This document shows, piece by piece, positions 16,301 through 24,451 of a stretch of DNA of 64,000 nucleotides (its first letter is position 1; the number at the start of each line of letters is the position of its first letter). Made by a program: the position numbers and the translations under genes. Origin of the DNA: Sandaracinomonas limnophila (GTDB taxonomy: Bacteria; Bacteroidota; Bacteroidia; Cytophagales; Spirosomataceae); contig NZ_SACY01000002.1 in the NCBI RefSeq assembly GCF_004005965.1, positions 310,001-374,000 on the forward strand, written 5' to 3'. The notes beneath the pieces were generated by a model. The model ran no database searches. It was not told the origin of the DNA and saw only the letters and a list, made by a program, of their open reading frames with translations.

Positions 16301-16507
16301 TGGACGAACTATCCATATAAACTAATAATATATGATGTAATAGGTAATCAAGTAGAGGAAATAAATGGTCGTTTTCTTGATGGCAATGAGGTGGTAAGGC
16401 CTCAAAATTTACGACCTAAACAAATTTATTTTTATAAAATTGAAATTTTAGAACCAGTTAATCGTTTTACAAAAAGTTATTTTGGAAAAATATTTCCAAT
16501 TAATTGA
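13328..16507 (+). CDS. porU: Type IX secretion system sortase PorU
   Basis: Surface C25-type (gingipain-fold) sortase that removes the C-terminal signal of type IX cargo and links the cargo to anionic lipopolysaccharide. Seen in 1059 residues: a signal peptide ending near FASYSQ (residue ~29), a long beta-rich N-terminal region, the caspase-like domain with catalytic H618 (HFMGHGSESGW) and C652 (ATCQF), and C-terminal Ig-like beta domains finishing in a sorting-domain-like PNPYIDQFTIQL...LRPKQIYFYKI. porV, its partner in the attachment complex, follows directly, which matches the usual order. The ATG at 13328 overlaps the preceding gene by 35 bases and gives a convincing signal peptide. Confidence 0.93.
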   Translation: MQVFNQLKFLPKFFLIQLFGLIISFASYSQDFSKGRWFKLFIPKEGLQKIDGNWFIQHNIPLSSLNTEKIAIYSEQNSNQVDGISPIDPKNLKNLKKTPVLQIGLEDKIFNAEDKLFFAIKTFESIYSDSTFCYVQLDEAISNWASAEKSTASGNSTNFAYEKLTWKEEKFNFLQSGQLWISEPFYKGEQKKINFPLKDFVPNEKNILKVDLFASSIYPSQISITTNLGNITQTFEPISGERYDKKAEKKSVVQSGRASNSIANFETTFQFESKAGSGNIGKVNFWYPKKLTGIENNTWYEFHDFNPNLKLENTNNNTQIWSLQKDGFHYWGNGNSIIKISGDSTSLVLASNSENAAEPKFLNKLENFNTDLATGTELLILCPKEFENASKNLASYKIEKGIKTEIRIPENIYTAFSAGKLDPNAIRNYIFEQKKIKKSQLKYLLLFSDASVDVKEKNILSKNDLSISKIPSFESTESLYPLNSYVSDDFYGILTDSLGQWDQDFNSFSPMEIGIGRIPAKSIAEAEMMVNKLIEGQKHPNHQLTFVADDEDSNIHIIDSESFSKKISANMPEIPIQKLYIDEYPMKQSNGIYTSPEANKKLVDLFYKDAGFIHFMGHGSESGWTDEKILTINDIVSLKNKNNLPILFTATCQFAKFDNPYILSGAEALLCSDTGGSQAIIGTSRPVFQSNNFTFGNNFYELAAQHKSEKNYRIGDLVKDTKNAGKGQIGNRNIVLLGDPSSSIPWNYQKLTIDKTDFTLGKANEIIIHNSLNSEITGNLRVSLSNIPTQTLGTKSPKFNFLQSGNDLLIKEISLKPGSNKINIPAFTLQELVSEEITIQFSKSNNSNENYLGTMKFPIKKGIQNVIDKEGPNIVQSKFNDNFFTISDSSGIGQLLATNQKSYVTINDSLQYPIDTFVKDFKQLNQWSVEIDESILSVGENKIIFNVSDLLQNETKKDFRITYDKSFENPLKVYPNPYIDQFTIQLKSVNLWTNYPYKLIIYDVIGNQVEEINGRFLDGNEVVRPQNLRPKQIYFYKIEILEPVNRFTKSYFGKIFPIN

Positions 16508-16557
16508 TATTGTCAGTAAAGATTTGTTTAAAATTATAATTATAAGTTAAAATTTAT

Positions 16558-16565
16558 TACCTTTG
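16558..16565 (+). promoter_or_regulatory. Promoter -7 element of porV
   Basis: TACCTTTG matches TAnnTTTG. It is only 7 bases before an ATG at 16573 and 52 before the ATG at 16618, which favours the latter as the translation start. Confidence 0.55.
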
Positions 16566-16617
16566 AACATAAATGATTACTAATAAAAGCATAAAACTCT
16601 CTCAAAACATATTCAAT

Positions 16618-17754
16618 ATGATTAATAAATCAAAAGTTATTGGCTCACTCCTAACGGTATTTTTCACGAGTGTTTCAAGTTTTGTGTTTGCTCAAACAAC
16701 ACAAAATCTAATCCCTAGCCCTACGATGTTATTCTTAAATGTTGCACCAGATGCACGTGCAGCAGGTATGGGAGATGCTGGTGTAGCGGTTTCAACAGAT
16801 GTTAATTCCATTTTTTGGAATCCTGGAAAATTAGCAACTTCTGAAAATAATTTAGGATTTGCAGTTTCGTATTCTCCATGGTTGAAGAATATCGTTCAAG
16901 ATATGGCTTTATATAATGTATCTGGATATCAGAAAAAAGGTAATGACCAAGCATTTGGTTTTTCTATCATTTACTTTGACCAAGGTACTTTTCAAGCAAC
17001 TTCTTCTACTGGAACTAGCTTAGGTAACTTCAACTCTAAAGAATATGCCATCACTGGAACTTATTCTAAAGTTTTAACAAAGATTTTATCACTAGGTGTA
17101 AATTTAAAATACATTAATTCAAACCTTTTGGGTTCATTCCAATCAAGCAATACAGTAATGACTCCAGCTCAGACAGTAGCAGCTGATATTGGTTTGTTCT
17201 GGAATAAGAATTCTGGTAAAAGTTGGAATACTAAATATGGTTTAACTTTATCAAATATTTCTGGTAAGGTATCCTATGGTGGATCTGACAAAAACTTTAT
17301 TCCAACAAACTTACGTTTAGGAATGGCAAGCACTAAGGATTTAGGTGAAGGAAATAAATTCACAGTTGCCTTAGATTTCAATAAATTAATGGTTCCAACA
17401 CCAAAAGATGCTGCTGGCTCTAACCTAAAAGATGTAACTGCAATTGGTGGCATTTTCTCTTCTTTATTCGATTCGCCTAATGGTTTTGGGGATGAATTAA
17501 AAGAGGTTACTACTTCTTTAGGTATTGAATATTTATTAAAAAATACATTTGCTTTAAGAACTGGTTACTTTAACGAAAGTGCAGAAAAAGGTAATAGAAA
17601 ATATGCTACTTTCGGAGTAGGTTTTAAATTAGACCAAAAATACAATTTTGATTTTTCTTACTTAGTTCCAACTGGATCTAATAGCCCATTATCAAACACA
17701 TTACGTGTTTCCTTAATTGCTGCTATTAATAGTGGCGGAAATACTACTAAGTAA
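16618..17754 (+). CDS. porV: Type IX secretion system outer membrane protein PorV
   Basis: Outer-membrane beta-barrel of the FadL-like type that carries cargo from the SprA translocon to the PorU sortase. I start it at ATG 16618: MINKSKVIGSLLTVFFTSVS leads to a clean signal peptide ending SSFVFAQ, and the TACCTTTG promoter would leave the upstream ATG (16573) without a leader. The mature protein (378 residues with signal) opens with the family pattern NVAPDARAAGMGDAGVAVS and FWNPGKLA, followed by many amphipathic strands. A hairpin follows the stop. Confidence 0.93.
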   Translation: MINKSKVIGSLLTVFFTSVSSFVFAQTTQNLIPSPTMLFLNVAPDARAAGMGDAGVAVSTDVNSIFWNPGKLATSENNLGFAVSYSPWLKNIVQDMALYNVSGYQKKGNDQAFGFSIIYFDQGTFQATSSTGTSLGNFNSKEYAITGTYSKVLTKILSLGVNLKYINSNLLGSFQSSNTVMTPAQTVAADIGLFWNKNSGKSWNTKYGLTLSNISGKVSYGGSDKNFIPTNLRLGMASTKDLGEGNKFTVALDFNKLMVPTPKDAAGSNLKDVTAIGGIFSSLFDSPNGFGDELKEVTTSLGIEYLLKNTFALRTGYFNESAEKGNRKYATFGVGFKLDQKYNFDFSYLVPTGSNSPLSNTLRVSLIAAINSGGNTTK

Positions 17755-17777
17755 TAAATAAATACAATATAGATTTC

Positions 17778-17803
17778 AAATGACATCCCTTGGGGTGTCA
17801 TTT
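17778..17803 (+). terminator. Hairpin terminator after porV
   Basis: AAATGACA and TGTCATTT form an 8-bp stem, with partial CC/GG pairing in the loop, followed by TTTGTATTTT, 23 bases after the porV stop. Confidence 0.6.
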
Positions 17804-17823
17804 GTATTTTAAATAGATTCAAG

Positions 17824-19089
17824 ATGTTAAATCGAAGCGTTCCTCCTGTATCCCACCCCATTCAAGCTGTAGCTTTTCCGAAACCAAAGACGATTGAATT
17901 AAGCAATGGGATTGATTTACACATTATTTCATTGGGAGACCAAGAAGTCTTTAAATTGGAATTAGTTTTTCCGGCTGGAGCCATTTTTGCAAACAAGCCA
18001 GGTATTTCTGGACTAACGGCTCAATTGATGAAAAGAGGAACTCAATCACTCAATTCATTTGAATTAAATGAAGCCTTTGATTTTTATGGCGCCTATTGGG
18101 ATATAAGTAACCAGCTCGACAATTCAACACTTACCATTTACAGTTTATGTAAACATTTGCCCAACTTACTTCCATTGGTGCTAGATATTTTAGAAAACAG
18201 CTTAATTTCTGAGGCTGAATTTACAAACGAACTTGAAATTGAAGTTCAAAAAAACAAACATAATTGGGAAAAAACATCCTTTGCAGCTAACCAATATTTC
18301 CGAAAACATTTATTTGCCAATGACCCTTATGGTAGAATTTCCAATGAGCAATCGCTTCGAGCAATTGAAGTAAATGATTTAAAATTATTTTATGAAAATT
18401 TTTGGAAAGGCAGCAAACCTACCATTATTCTCTCTGGGAAAATTTCAAACAAAGAAATAGAAGCAGTTGTAAAAAGTTTTGAAAGTCTTTCTTTCAAGCA
18501 AAAAACAGATTTGAAAACACCTGAATTACAAATTGGGAAGGATCAAGTTTTTTACCAAGAAAAAGAAAATGCCTTGCAAACCTCCATTCGTTTCGGGAAA
18601 ATTGGTGTACAAAGAACCAATCCAGATTATTTCAAATTTGCTGTTTTAAACACTGTTTTAGGAGGATTTTTTGGTTCAAGATTACAAAAAAATATTCGTG
18701 AAGAAAAAGGATTTACATACGGAATTTCATCCTCCAATGTTGCCCTACAAAGAGCTGCTTATTGGATTGTTGGAACAGATGTAAATAAAACAAATGCCAA
18801 CCAAACCATTGAGGAAATCAACAAAGAAATTAAAAAACTGCAAACAGAACTAGTAAGTGAAGATGAATTAAGCTTGGTTAAAAACTATTTGATGGGAAGT
18901 TTTGTGGGGGAATTAACTCAGGCCTTTGAAATTTCAGAAAAAGTAAAAATTATTTGTTTAGAAAATCTTCCCAATGATTTTTACGACCAATTCCAAAGTC
19001 AAATTTTATCCTGCACTTCAAAGGATCTAATTGAATTGGCCAATACCTATTGGGAAGAAAATCAATTTTTTGATATTAGAGTTGGCTAA
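17824..19089 (+). CDS. M16-family (pitrilysin-fold) protein lacking the zinc motif
   Basis: The 421-residue product has the two-domain M16 layout: an N-terminal region with FPAGAIFANKPGISGLTAQL and a C-terminal domain with GGFFGSRLQKNIREEKGFTYG, the conserved Arg/Tyr segment of M16 enzymes. The HxxEH zinc motif expected right after the GISGLT segment is missing (AQLMKRGT instead), so this is the noncatalytic subunit type. Such subunits normally pair with an adjacent catalytic M16 gene, which is not here. There is no signal peptide, so a cytoplasmic location is likely. Its stop overlaps that of the convergent PfkB gene by 4 bases. Confidence 0.85.
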   Translation: MLNRSVPPVSHPIQAVAFPKPKTIELSNGIDLHIISLGDQEVFKLELVFPAGAIFANKPGISGLTAQLMKRGTQSLNSFELNEAFDFYGAYWDISNQLDNSTLTIYSLCKHLPNLLPLVLDILENSLISEAEFTNELEIEVQKNKHNWEKTSFAANQYFRKHLFANDPYGRISNEQSLRAIEVNDLKLFYENFWKGSKPTIILSGKISNKEIEAVVKSFESLSFKQKTDLKTPELQIGKDQVFYQEKENALQTSIRFGKIGVQRTNPDYFKFAVLNTVLGGFFGSRLQKNIREEKGFTYGISSSNVALQRAAYWIVGTDVNKTNANQTIEEINKEIKKLQTELVSEDELSLVKNYLMGSFVGELTQAFEISEKVKIICLENLPNDFYDQFQSQILSCTSKDLIELANTYWEENQFFDIRVG

Positions 19090-19994
19090 AAACGTGCCAA
19101 CTCTCTAAATTCATTTACACGACCTGCTAACTCTTCTTCTGTGATTTCCAACAATCGCTCAGTGCCAAATTTTTCCACACAAAAAGAGGCCATTGCAGAG
19201 CCATGAACAACTGCCTTACGCATATTGTCAAATGAAATATCATCTGTCTTTGCAAGGTATCCGATAAATCCCCCTACAAAAGTATCTCCTGCACCTGTCG
19301 GATCAAAAACTTCCTCTAGGGGCAAAGCCGGACAATAAAACATTTTATTTTCTTGGAATAAAAGTGCACCATGCTCTCCTTTTTTAATGATCAAGGTTTT
19401 AGGTCCCATGTCCATAATTCTTTTGGCTGCAACGCGTAAAGAATAATGTTCAGACAATTGGCGAGCCTCCTCATCATTGATACACAAGACATCTACTTGT
19501 TTCAAAACTTTCTTTAAATCGTCCATGGCTACGTTCATCCAGAAATTCATCGTATCCATCACTACTAATTTGGGGCGCTTAGCCAATCCGTTAATCGCAT
19601 CTATTTGAACTTGAGGGGTAAGATTACCTAACATCAGATATTCACAACCTTGGTAACTTGTAGGAATAGCCGGTTGAAAATCTGCCAATACATTTAGTTC
19701 CGTTATTAAAGTATCGCGGTCATTCATATTATTGTGGTATTTCCCAGACCAAAAAAACGACTTTTCACCTTCCTTAATTTGAAGTCCATCCAAATTAATA
19801 TTTTTTGACTTCAACATATCCATGTATTCCTCTGGAAAATCGTCTCCAACTACGGCAACAACATTTACTTGAGGCACGAAAAATGCAGCAGAAAGGGCAA
19901 TATAAGTACAAGAACCCCCGATGATTTTATCCGTCTTTCCATACGGTGTTTCCAAGGCGTCAAATGCAACTGTACCAATTGATAATAAACTCAT
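19086..19994 (-). CDS. PfkB-family carbohydrate kinase
   Basis: Ribokinase/adenosine kinase-type sugar or nucleoside kinase (302 residues). Seen: GGSCTYIALSAAFF near residue 25, the domain signature INDEEARQLS, and the C-terminal anion-hole signature DPTGAGDTFVGGFIGYLA with the catalytic aspartate. I start it at MSLLSIGTVAFDAL (19994), where the family begins. A longer reading frame upstream runs into the preceding GNAT-like gene, whose stop is 10 bases away. The substrate is not predictable from sequence. It is cotranscribed with the GNAT-like gene. Confidence 0.88.
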   Translation of the reverse strand: MSLLSIGTVAFDALETPYGKTDKIIGGSCTYIALSAAFFVPQVNVVAVVGDDFPEEYMDMLKSKNINLDGLQIKEGEKSFFWSGKYHNNMNDRDTLITELNVLADFQPAIPTSYQGCEYLMLGNLTPQVQIDAINGLAKRPKLVVMDTMNFWMNVAMDDLKKVLKQVDVLCINDEEARQLSEHYSLRVAAKRIMDMGPKTLIIKKGEHGALLFQENKMFYCPALPLEEVFDPTGAGDTFVGGFIGYLAKTDDISFDNMRKAVVHGSAMASFCVEKFGTERLLEITEEELAGRVNEFRELARF

Positions 19995-20004
19995 AAAATT
20001 AAAA

Positions 20005-21183
20005 TTAACCAACGCGTGGGCATCTTTCAAATACCTGGTTGGGGTTAAACAAAAAACGATAGGTAATATATGTTTTATCATTTGTGGCACCTAATTGCGA
20101 CACAAATCGTAACATCTTCGGATTAAAATCGCCTATCCAGTTCATATCCATAGTTTTGTACGGATAATATGGATTTTCACGGGCAACTTGTCGAAATCTC
20201 AATGCAATTGCCGACTCCACTCCTTTTCCTTGGTGCTCGGGTACAACTCCAAAAATAACCCCACAAGCTCTTGTTAGCACTCCTTTGGCCTTCAGCAACA
20301 AAAATTTAATCATTCCAAACACATTTAATTTCCCATTTAAATGCTTAACGATTTGATTCAAATCTGGAATAACTATGAAAAATGCGACTGGATCGCCCTC
20401 TTTGGTATAGGCAAACCACAAAAGCTGCTCGTCAATGATTGGCTTCATTTTTTTAACCAGTTTTTGTGCCTGCTCGGAAGACATGGCTTTCACACCAGGA
20501 AATTTTGCCCAGGCCGCATTAAAAATTATTTTAAAATCTTCTGCATATTTAGGCAAATTTGATTTCTCAATTTGTTGAAAATAATAATCGGGATTTTCAA
20601 AAATTCTTCTTGCTTTTTCTTCAACAGCGGCAGTTACATTCGGATGACTAATTGACGAAACAAAAACCAATTGCTGGAAATAATCTTTAAATCCGTATTT
20701 CTCAAAAAAATCGATGTAATATTTCTTTGTCCAAGGCATCTTATAGGTGGGTTCAAACTCCCAACCCTTGACCATCAATCCCCAAAAACTATCCCTTTCA
20801 CCAAAGTTTATCGGACCATCCATGGCTTCCATTCCCCTTTCCTTTAACCAATCTCTGCAGGCATCAAATAGGATAAAAGCGGCTTTTTCGTCTTCAATAC
20901 ACTCAAAAAAACCCATTCCCCCTACAGGAATTTCTCCTACTTTTGCCTCCTTGCCATCATGAAAAGCTGCTACACGACCAATTACATGTTCATTTTCATC
21001 GAATAATAGCCATCGAATAGCCTCCCCCTTTTCAAGGTGTGGATTTTTTTGAGGGTCAAAAATGGATTGAATGTCATTATCCAGCGGTCTAATCCAATTT
21101 GCATCATTTGCATAAAGTTCCACAGGGAATTCTATGAATTTTTCTTGCAATTTTTTATTATCACCTATTTCTTGAAGACGCAT
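20005..21183 (-). CDS. GNAT-like N-acetyltransferase domain protein
   Basis: This large (392-residue) cytoplasmic protein resembles a Bacteroidota family with N-acyltransferase fold. Seen: an N-terminal half with FPVELYANDANWIRPLDNDI and HVIGRVAAFHDGK, and a C-terminal half with GVVPEHQGKGVESAIALRF, which looks like the acetyl-CoA loop of GNAT enzymes, then MDMNWIGDFNPKMLRFVSQL. No substrate can be inferred. It is followed after 10 bases by a PfkB kinase on the same strand, suggesting linked function. It is divergent from cysS. Confidence 0.7.
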   Translation of the reverse strand: MRLQEIGDNKKLQEKFIEFPVELYANDANWIRPLDNDIQSIFDPQKNPHLEKGEAIRWLLFDENEHVIGRVAAFHDGKEAKVGEIPVGGMGFFECIEDEKAAFILFDACRDWLKERGMEAMDGPINFGERDSFWGLMVKGWEFEPTYKMPWTKKYYIDFFEKYGFKDYFQQLVFVSSISHPNVTAAVEEKARRIFENPDYYFQQIEKSNLPKYAEDFKIIFNAAWAKFPGVKAMSSEQAQKLVKKMKPIIDEQLLWFAYTKEGDPVAFFIVIPDLNQIVKHLNGKLNVFGMIKFLLLKAKGVLTRACGVIFGVVPEHQGKGVESAIALRFRQVARENPYYPYKTMDMNWIGDFNPKMLRFVSQLGATNDKTYITYRFLFNPNQVFERCPRVG

Positions 21184-21262
21184 ATTTCTGAATAATTCTA
21201 CAAAGATAAGTGATTATCTGCTGATTTTTTGGCAACGTAAAAAGAATGAATTAATTTTAATT

Positions 21263-21287
21263 CTTGTACACCTAATTTAGGTACAAG
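21263..21287. promoter_or_regulatory. Inverted repeat in the cysS leader region
   Basis: CTTGTAC and GTACAAG flank an internal imperfect CCTAA/TTAGG repeat, 14 bases before the cysS ATG. It could be an operator, or a hairpin over the translation start. It overlaps TAATTTAG, one base off the -7 consensus. Confidence 0.4.
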
Positions 21288-21301
21288 GTTTAGAAAATAA
21301 C

Positions 21302-22792
21302 ATGCAAGCATTAAAGATTTACAACACGTTAAGTAGGGAAAAGGAATTATTTGAACCTTTAAATGCACCCCATGTTGGGATGTACGTTTGTGGGCCAACT
21401 GTTTACAATTATGTTCATTTAGGCAACCTCAGAACTTTTACTTCTTTTGATATTTTATATAGGTATTTAAACCATATTGGCTACAAGGTTCGTTATGTAC
21501 GTAACATTACAGATGTTGGACATTTGGTGGGTGACGGTGATGAGGGTGAGGATAAAATTGGCAAAATGGCCAAATTGGAAAAATTGGAGCCAATGGAAAT
21601 CGTGTATCGCTATACAAACGACTTTCACAATGTGTTAAGAACCTTCAATTTATTGCCCCCAAGTATCGAACCAACTGCTACAGGACACATCGTTGAACAA
21701 ATTGAAACCACGCAAATCCTTTTGCAAAAGGGTTTAGCCTACGAGTCTAATGGCTCAGTTTATTTTGATATTGAAGCCTATAACAAGCAAGGGGGAGATT
21801 ACGGCAAGCTTTCAGGAAGAATTTTAGACGATTTATTAACAGAAACCCGCGATCTTGATGGGGTAGGTGAAAAACGGAATCCATTGGATTTCGCTTTATG
21901 GAAAAAAGCATCTCCGGAGCATATTATGCGTTGGCCTTCACCTTGGGGAAATGGTTTTCCTGGTTGGCACCTTGAATGTACTTGCATGAGTCACAAATAT
22001 TTAGGCGCTCAATTTGATATACATGGCGGAGGAATGGACTTAAAATTTCCGCATCATGAATGTGAAATCGCACAGGCAAAAGGTGCTTATGACCAGGCTC
22101 CAGTTAAATATTGGATGCATACTAACATGTTGACTGTAAATGGTCAAAAAATGAGTAAGTCTCTTGGAAATTCATTTTTGCCGTCGGAATTAATCGCTGG
22201 GTCACATCCTTTATTAGACCAAGCTTATAGCCCCATGACGGTTCGATTCTTCATGCTGCAATCGCAATACAGAAGTACCTTAGACTTCTCAAATGATGCC
22301 CTAAAAGCAGCACAAAAAGGGTACAAAAGGCTGGCAAACGGTTTGAAAATAATTCGCAAAATGGAATTTGTTTCAGATGAGACCCTTGCATTTGATGACA
22401 AGCATTTGATCGAAATCAATCAGGCGATTCAAGGATTTTATGATGGAATGAACGATGATTTAAATACCGCAATTGGTATTGCACAATTGTTCAATTTGTT
22501 GAAAAAAATCAATCAGTTATATACAGGACAATTGTCATTGGCTATATTAGGTAAGGAAGGCTTTGAAAAATTAAAATCAAATTACATCACTTTAATGGAG
22601 GATGTATTGGGTCTAAAGGAAGAAAAGCCTGCTGATTGGGAAGCATTATCCAAAGGTTTATTAAGTTTATATAAAGATTTCAAATTCCACAAAAACTATG
22701 AAAAAGTTGATGAAATTAGAACTTATTTCAAAGAAATGGGATTGTTAGTAAAAGATTTAAAAAACACAACCGATTGGGGTTACGAAGAATAA
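21302..22792 (+). CDS. cysS: Cysteine--tRNA ligase
   Basis: Class I aminoacyl-tRNA synthetase that charges tRNA-Cys. In 496 residues: YVCGPTVYNYVHLGNLRTF near residues 28-46 (zinc Cys C30 and the HIGH-type HLGN), the zinc/substrate segment WHLECTCMS, FPHHECEIAQA, and KMSKS at residues 283-287. The C-terminal helical anticodon region is complete. The rhomboid gene starts 1 base after the stop, so cysS probably heads a cysS-rhomboid-rhomboid operon. Confidence 0.97.
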   Translation: MQALKIYNTLSREKELFEPLNAPHVGMYVCGPTVYNYVHLGNLRTFTSFDILYRYLNHIGYKVRYVRNITDVGHLVGDGDEGEDKIGKMAKLEKLEPMEIVYRYTNDFHNVLRTFNLLPPSIEPTATGHIVEQIETTQILLQKGLAYESNGSVYFDIEAYNKQGGDYGKLSGRILDDLLTETRDLDGVGEKRNPLDFALWKKASPEHIMRWPSPWGNGFPGWHLECTCMSHKYLGAQFDIHGGGMDLKFPHHECEIAQAKGAYDQAPVKYWMHTNMLTVNGQKMSKSLGNSFLPSELIAGSHPLLDQAYSPMTVRFFMLQSQYRSTLDFSNDALKAAQKGYKRLANGLKIIRKMEFVSDETLAFDDKHLIEINQAIQGFYDGMNDDLNTAIGIAQLFNLLKKINQLYTGQLSLAILGKEGFEKLKSNYITLMEDVLGLKEEKPADWEALSKGLLSLYKDFKFHKNYEKVDEIRTYFKEMGLLVKDLKNTTDWGYEE

Positions 22793-22793
22793 T

Positions 22794-23537
22794 ATGTTCA
22801 GACAAATATCACCCACCGTTAAAAAATTACTAGGAATCAATGTTTTGATTTTCTTGCTAACCTCTACTGGCATTATTCCAGCTGACCTGTTGGCAATGCA
22901 TTATTTTGAATCATCTGATTTCCATTTTTACCAAATTATCACCTATTTATTTGTCCATTCATCTCTGATGCATCTGATCAGTAATATGTTTGGATTGTAT
23001 ATGTTTGGTAGTTTATTGGAGCAGATTTGGGGAAAACAACGGTTTACCTTTTTCTATTTTTTCTGTGGAATTGGAGCGGGTTTATTATATATGGGAATTC
23101 AGTACTATATCGATTTTGCTGAATTGAGAAGAGCCACTAATTTGGCGCTTTCAGACCCAAATAGCCAGAACTTAGTAGATTATTGGACAAAATTTGGCAA
23201 AATACCCTTACCTGGCGGTTTTCCTAATGTACTACTGGTCAAACAAAATTATAACGAAATCGTTTCCTCTTCTATTTTAGGTGGGGCCTCTGGGGCTATT
23301 TTCGGAATTGTAATGGCCTTCGGTTATTTGTTCCCAAATTCAGAAATGTATTTATTTCCATTTCCGATTCCAATAAAGGCCAAATGGTTTGTAACTTTTT
23401 ATGGTTTATATGAAATGTATGCGGGTATTGAGAATCAAACTGGCGACAATGTTGCCCATTTTGCTCACATTGGGGGTATGGTTTTTGCAGTAATACTTTT
23501 AAAAATTTGGGGGACCAAAAGAAATAATTTTTATTAA
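22794..23537 (+). CDS. Rhomboid family intramembrane serine protease
   Basis: Six-helix rhomboid core in 247 residues. Seen: HSSLMHLISNMFGLYMFG (helix 2 His and Asn), WG loop, the catalytic serine motif GGASGAIFG and the catalytic histidine helix NVAHFAHIGGMVFA. A roughly 50-residue polar insert lies between helices 3 and 4 (DPNSQNLVDYWTKFGK). The catalytic Ser and His are both present, so it is probably active. Its TAA overlaps the ATG of a second rhomboid by one base (TAATG at 23535-23539). Confidence 0.92.
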   Translation: MFRQISPTVKKLLGINVLIFLLTSTGIIPADLLAMHYFESSDFHFYQIITYLFVHSSLMHLISNMFGLYMFGSLLEQIWGKQRFTFFYFFCGIGAGLLYMGIQYYIDFAELRRATNLALSDPNSQNLVDYWTKFGKIPLPGGFPNVLLVKQNYNEIVSSSILGGASGAIFGIVMAFGYLFPNSEMYLFPFPIPIKAKWFVTFYGLYEMYAGIENQTGDNVAHFAHIGGMVFAVILLKIWGTKRNNFY

Positions 23538-24406
23538 TGAATTCGATATGGTATGACATAAAATCAATTTTCAATCATCCTCAACAAGGGATGATGAAAA
23601 TTATTTTGGCCAATACCTTGTTGTTTTTAGTATTAATAAGTTCAAAAGTTTTTTACTTAATTAGTCAAAACATAGATTCGTTCCAAGGCTTACTACCATG
23701 GTTAATGCTGTCCAATCAATACGCTGAAGTGGCCCAAAAGCCTTGGACACTTCTAACTTATTTCTTTGTCCATTTAGAAATCTTTCATTTCATTTTCAAC
23801 ATGGCCATTCTTTATTGGTTTGGAACGATATTGAGCGATTTCATTACTGAAAGAAAAGTTGTACAATTGTATTTTTTAGGAGGCTTAGCAGGTGGTATTT
23901 TTTATTTATTAATTGGAAATAGTTTCAATTACTTCATTCAAAAAGGCCCAGGTTTATTAAACGGCGCATCTGCTTCAATTTATGCCATTGTTGTTGCAGC
24001 GGCAACCATCCGACCCAATTACCGAGTAGCTTTTCCTTTTTTAGGAATGATACCCATCAAATACATCAGTTTGTTTTATGTAATTTGGTCATTTATTGAA
24101 ACAACCGGTGCAAATGCGGGAGGAAATTTGGCCCATTTAGGAGGGGCTATTTTAGGTGGATTGTATGGATATCAATTTCGAAGAAATTGGATAGTTTACA
24201 ATACCCCTAAGAAAAAAGAAACCGTTTTCGTGGAAATACATACCCAAAAAACTACACAAAAATTTGAAAAACTTACTATGGAAGATACTGAAATTGAGGA
24301 AGATGAACTTAATCAAATTTTAGAAAAAATCTCCAAATCTGGTTATGAAAGTCTGAGCAAATTTGAAAAAAGACGCTTATTTAAAGCTAGTCAGAAAAAC
24401 AATTAA
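23537..24406 (+). CDS. Rhomboid family protease with C-terminal cytoplasmic tail
   Basis: Second rhomboid of a tandem pair (289 residues). Seen: FFVHLEIFHFIFNMAILYWF, the serine segment LNGASASIYAIV and the histidine helix GNLAHLGGAILGGLYG, so both catalytic residues are present. After the last membrane helix come about 70 hydrophilic residues ending ILEKISKSGYESLSKFEKRR, a tail I associate with Bacteroidota rhomboids. It is translationally coupled to the first rhomboid. The two may have different substrates, since only this one has the tail. Confidence 0.9.
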   Translation: MNSIWYDIKSIFNHPQQGMMKIILANTLLFLVLISSKVFYLISQNIDSFQGLLPWLMLSNQYAEVAQKPWTLLTYFFVHLEIFHFIFNMAILYWFGTILSDFITERKVVQLYFLGGLAGGIFYLLIGNSFNYFIQKGPGLLNGASASIYAIVVAAATIRPNYRVAFPFLGMIPIKYISLFYVIWSFIETTGANAGGNLAHLGGAILGGLYGYQFRRNWIVYNTPKKKETVFVEIHTQKTTQKFEKLTMEDTEIEEDELNQILEKISKSGYESLSKFEKRRLFKASQKNN

Positions 24407-24416
24407 GTAAAAATAG

Positions 24417-24424
24417 TACCTTTG
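24417..24424 (+). promoter_or_regulatory. Promoter -7 element of dxs
   Basis: TACCTTTG, exact TAnnTTTG match, 27 bases before the dxs ATG. Confidence 0.6.
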
Positions 24425-24451
24425 TACCCTTTGAGAATTTAGATACACTAT

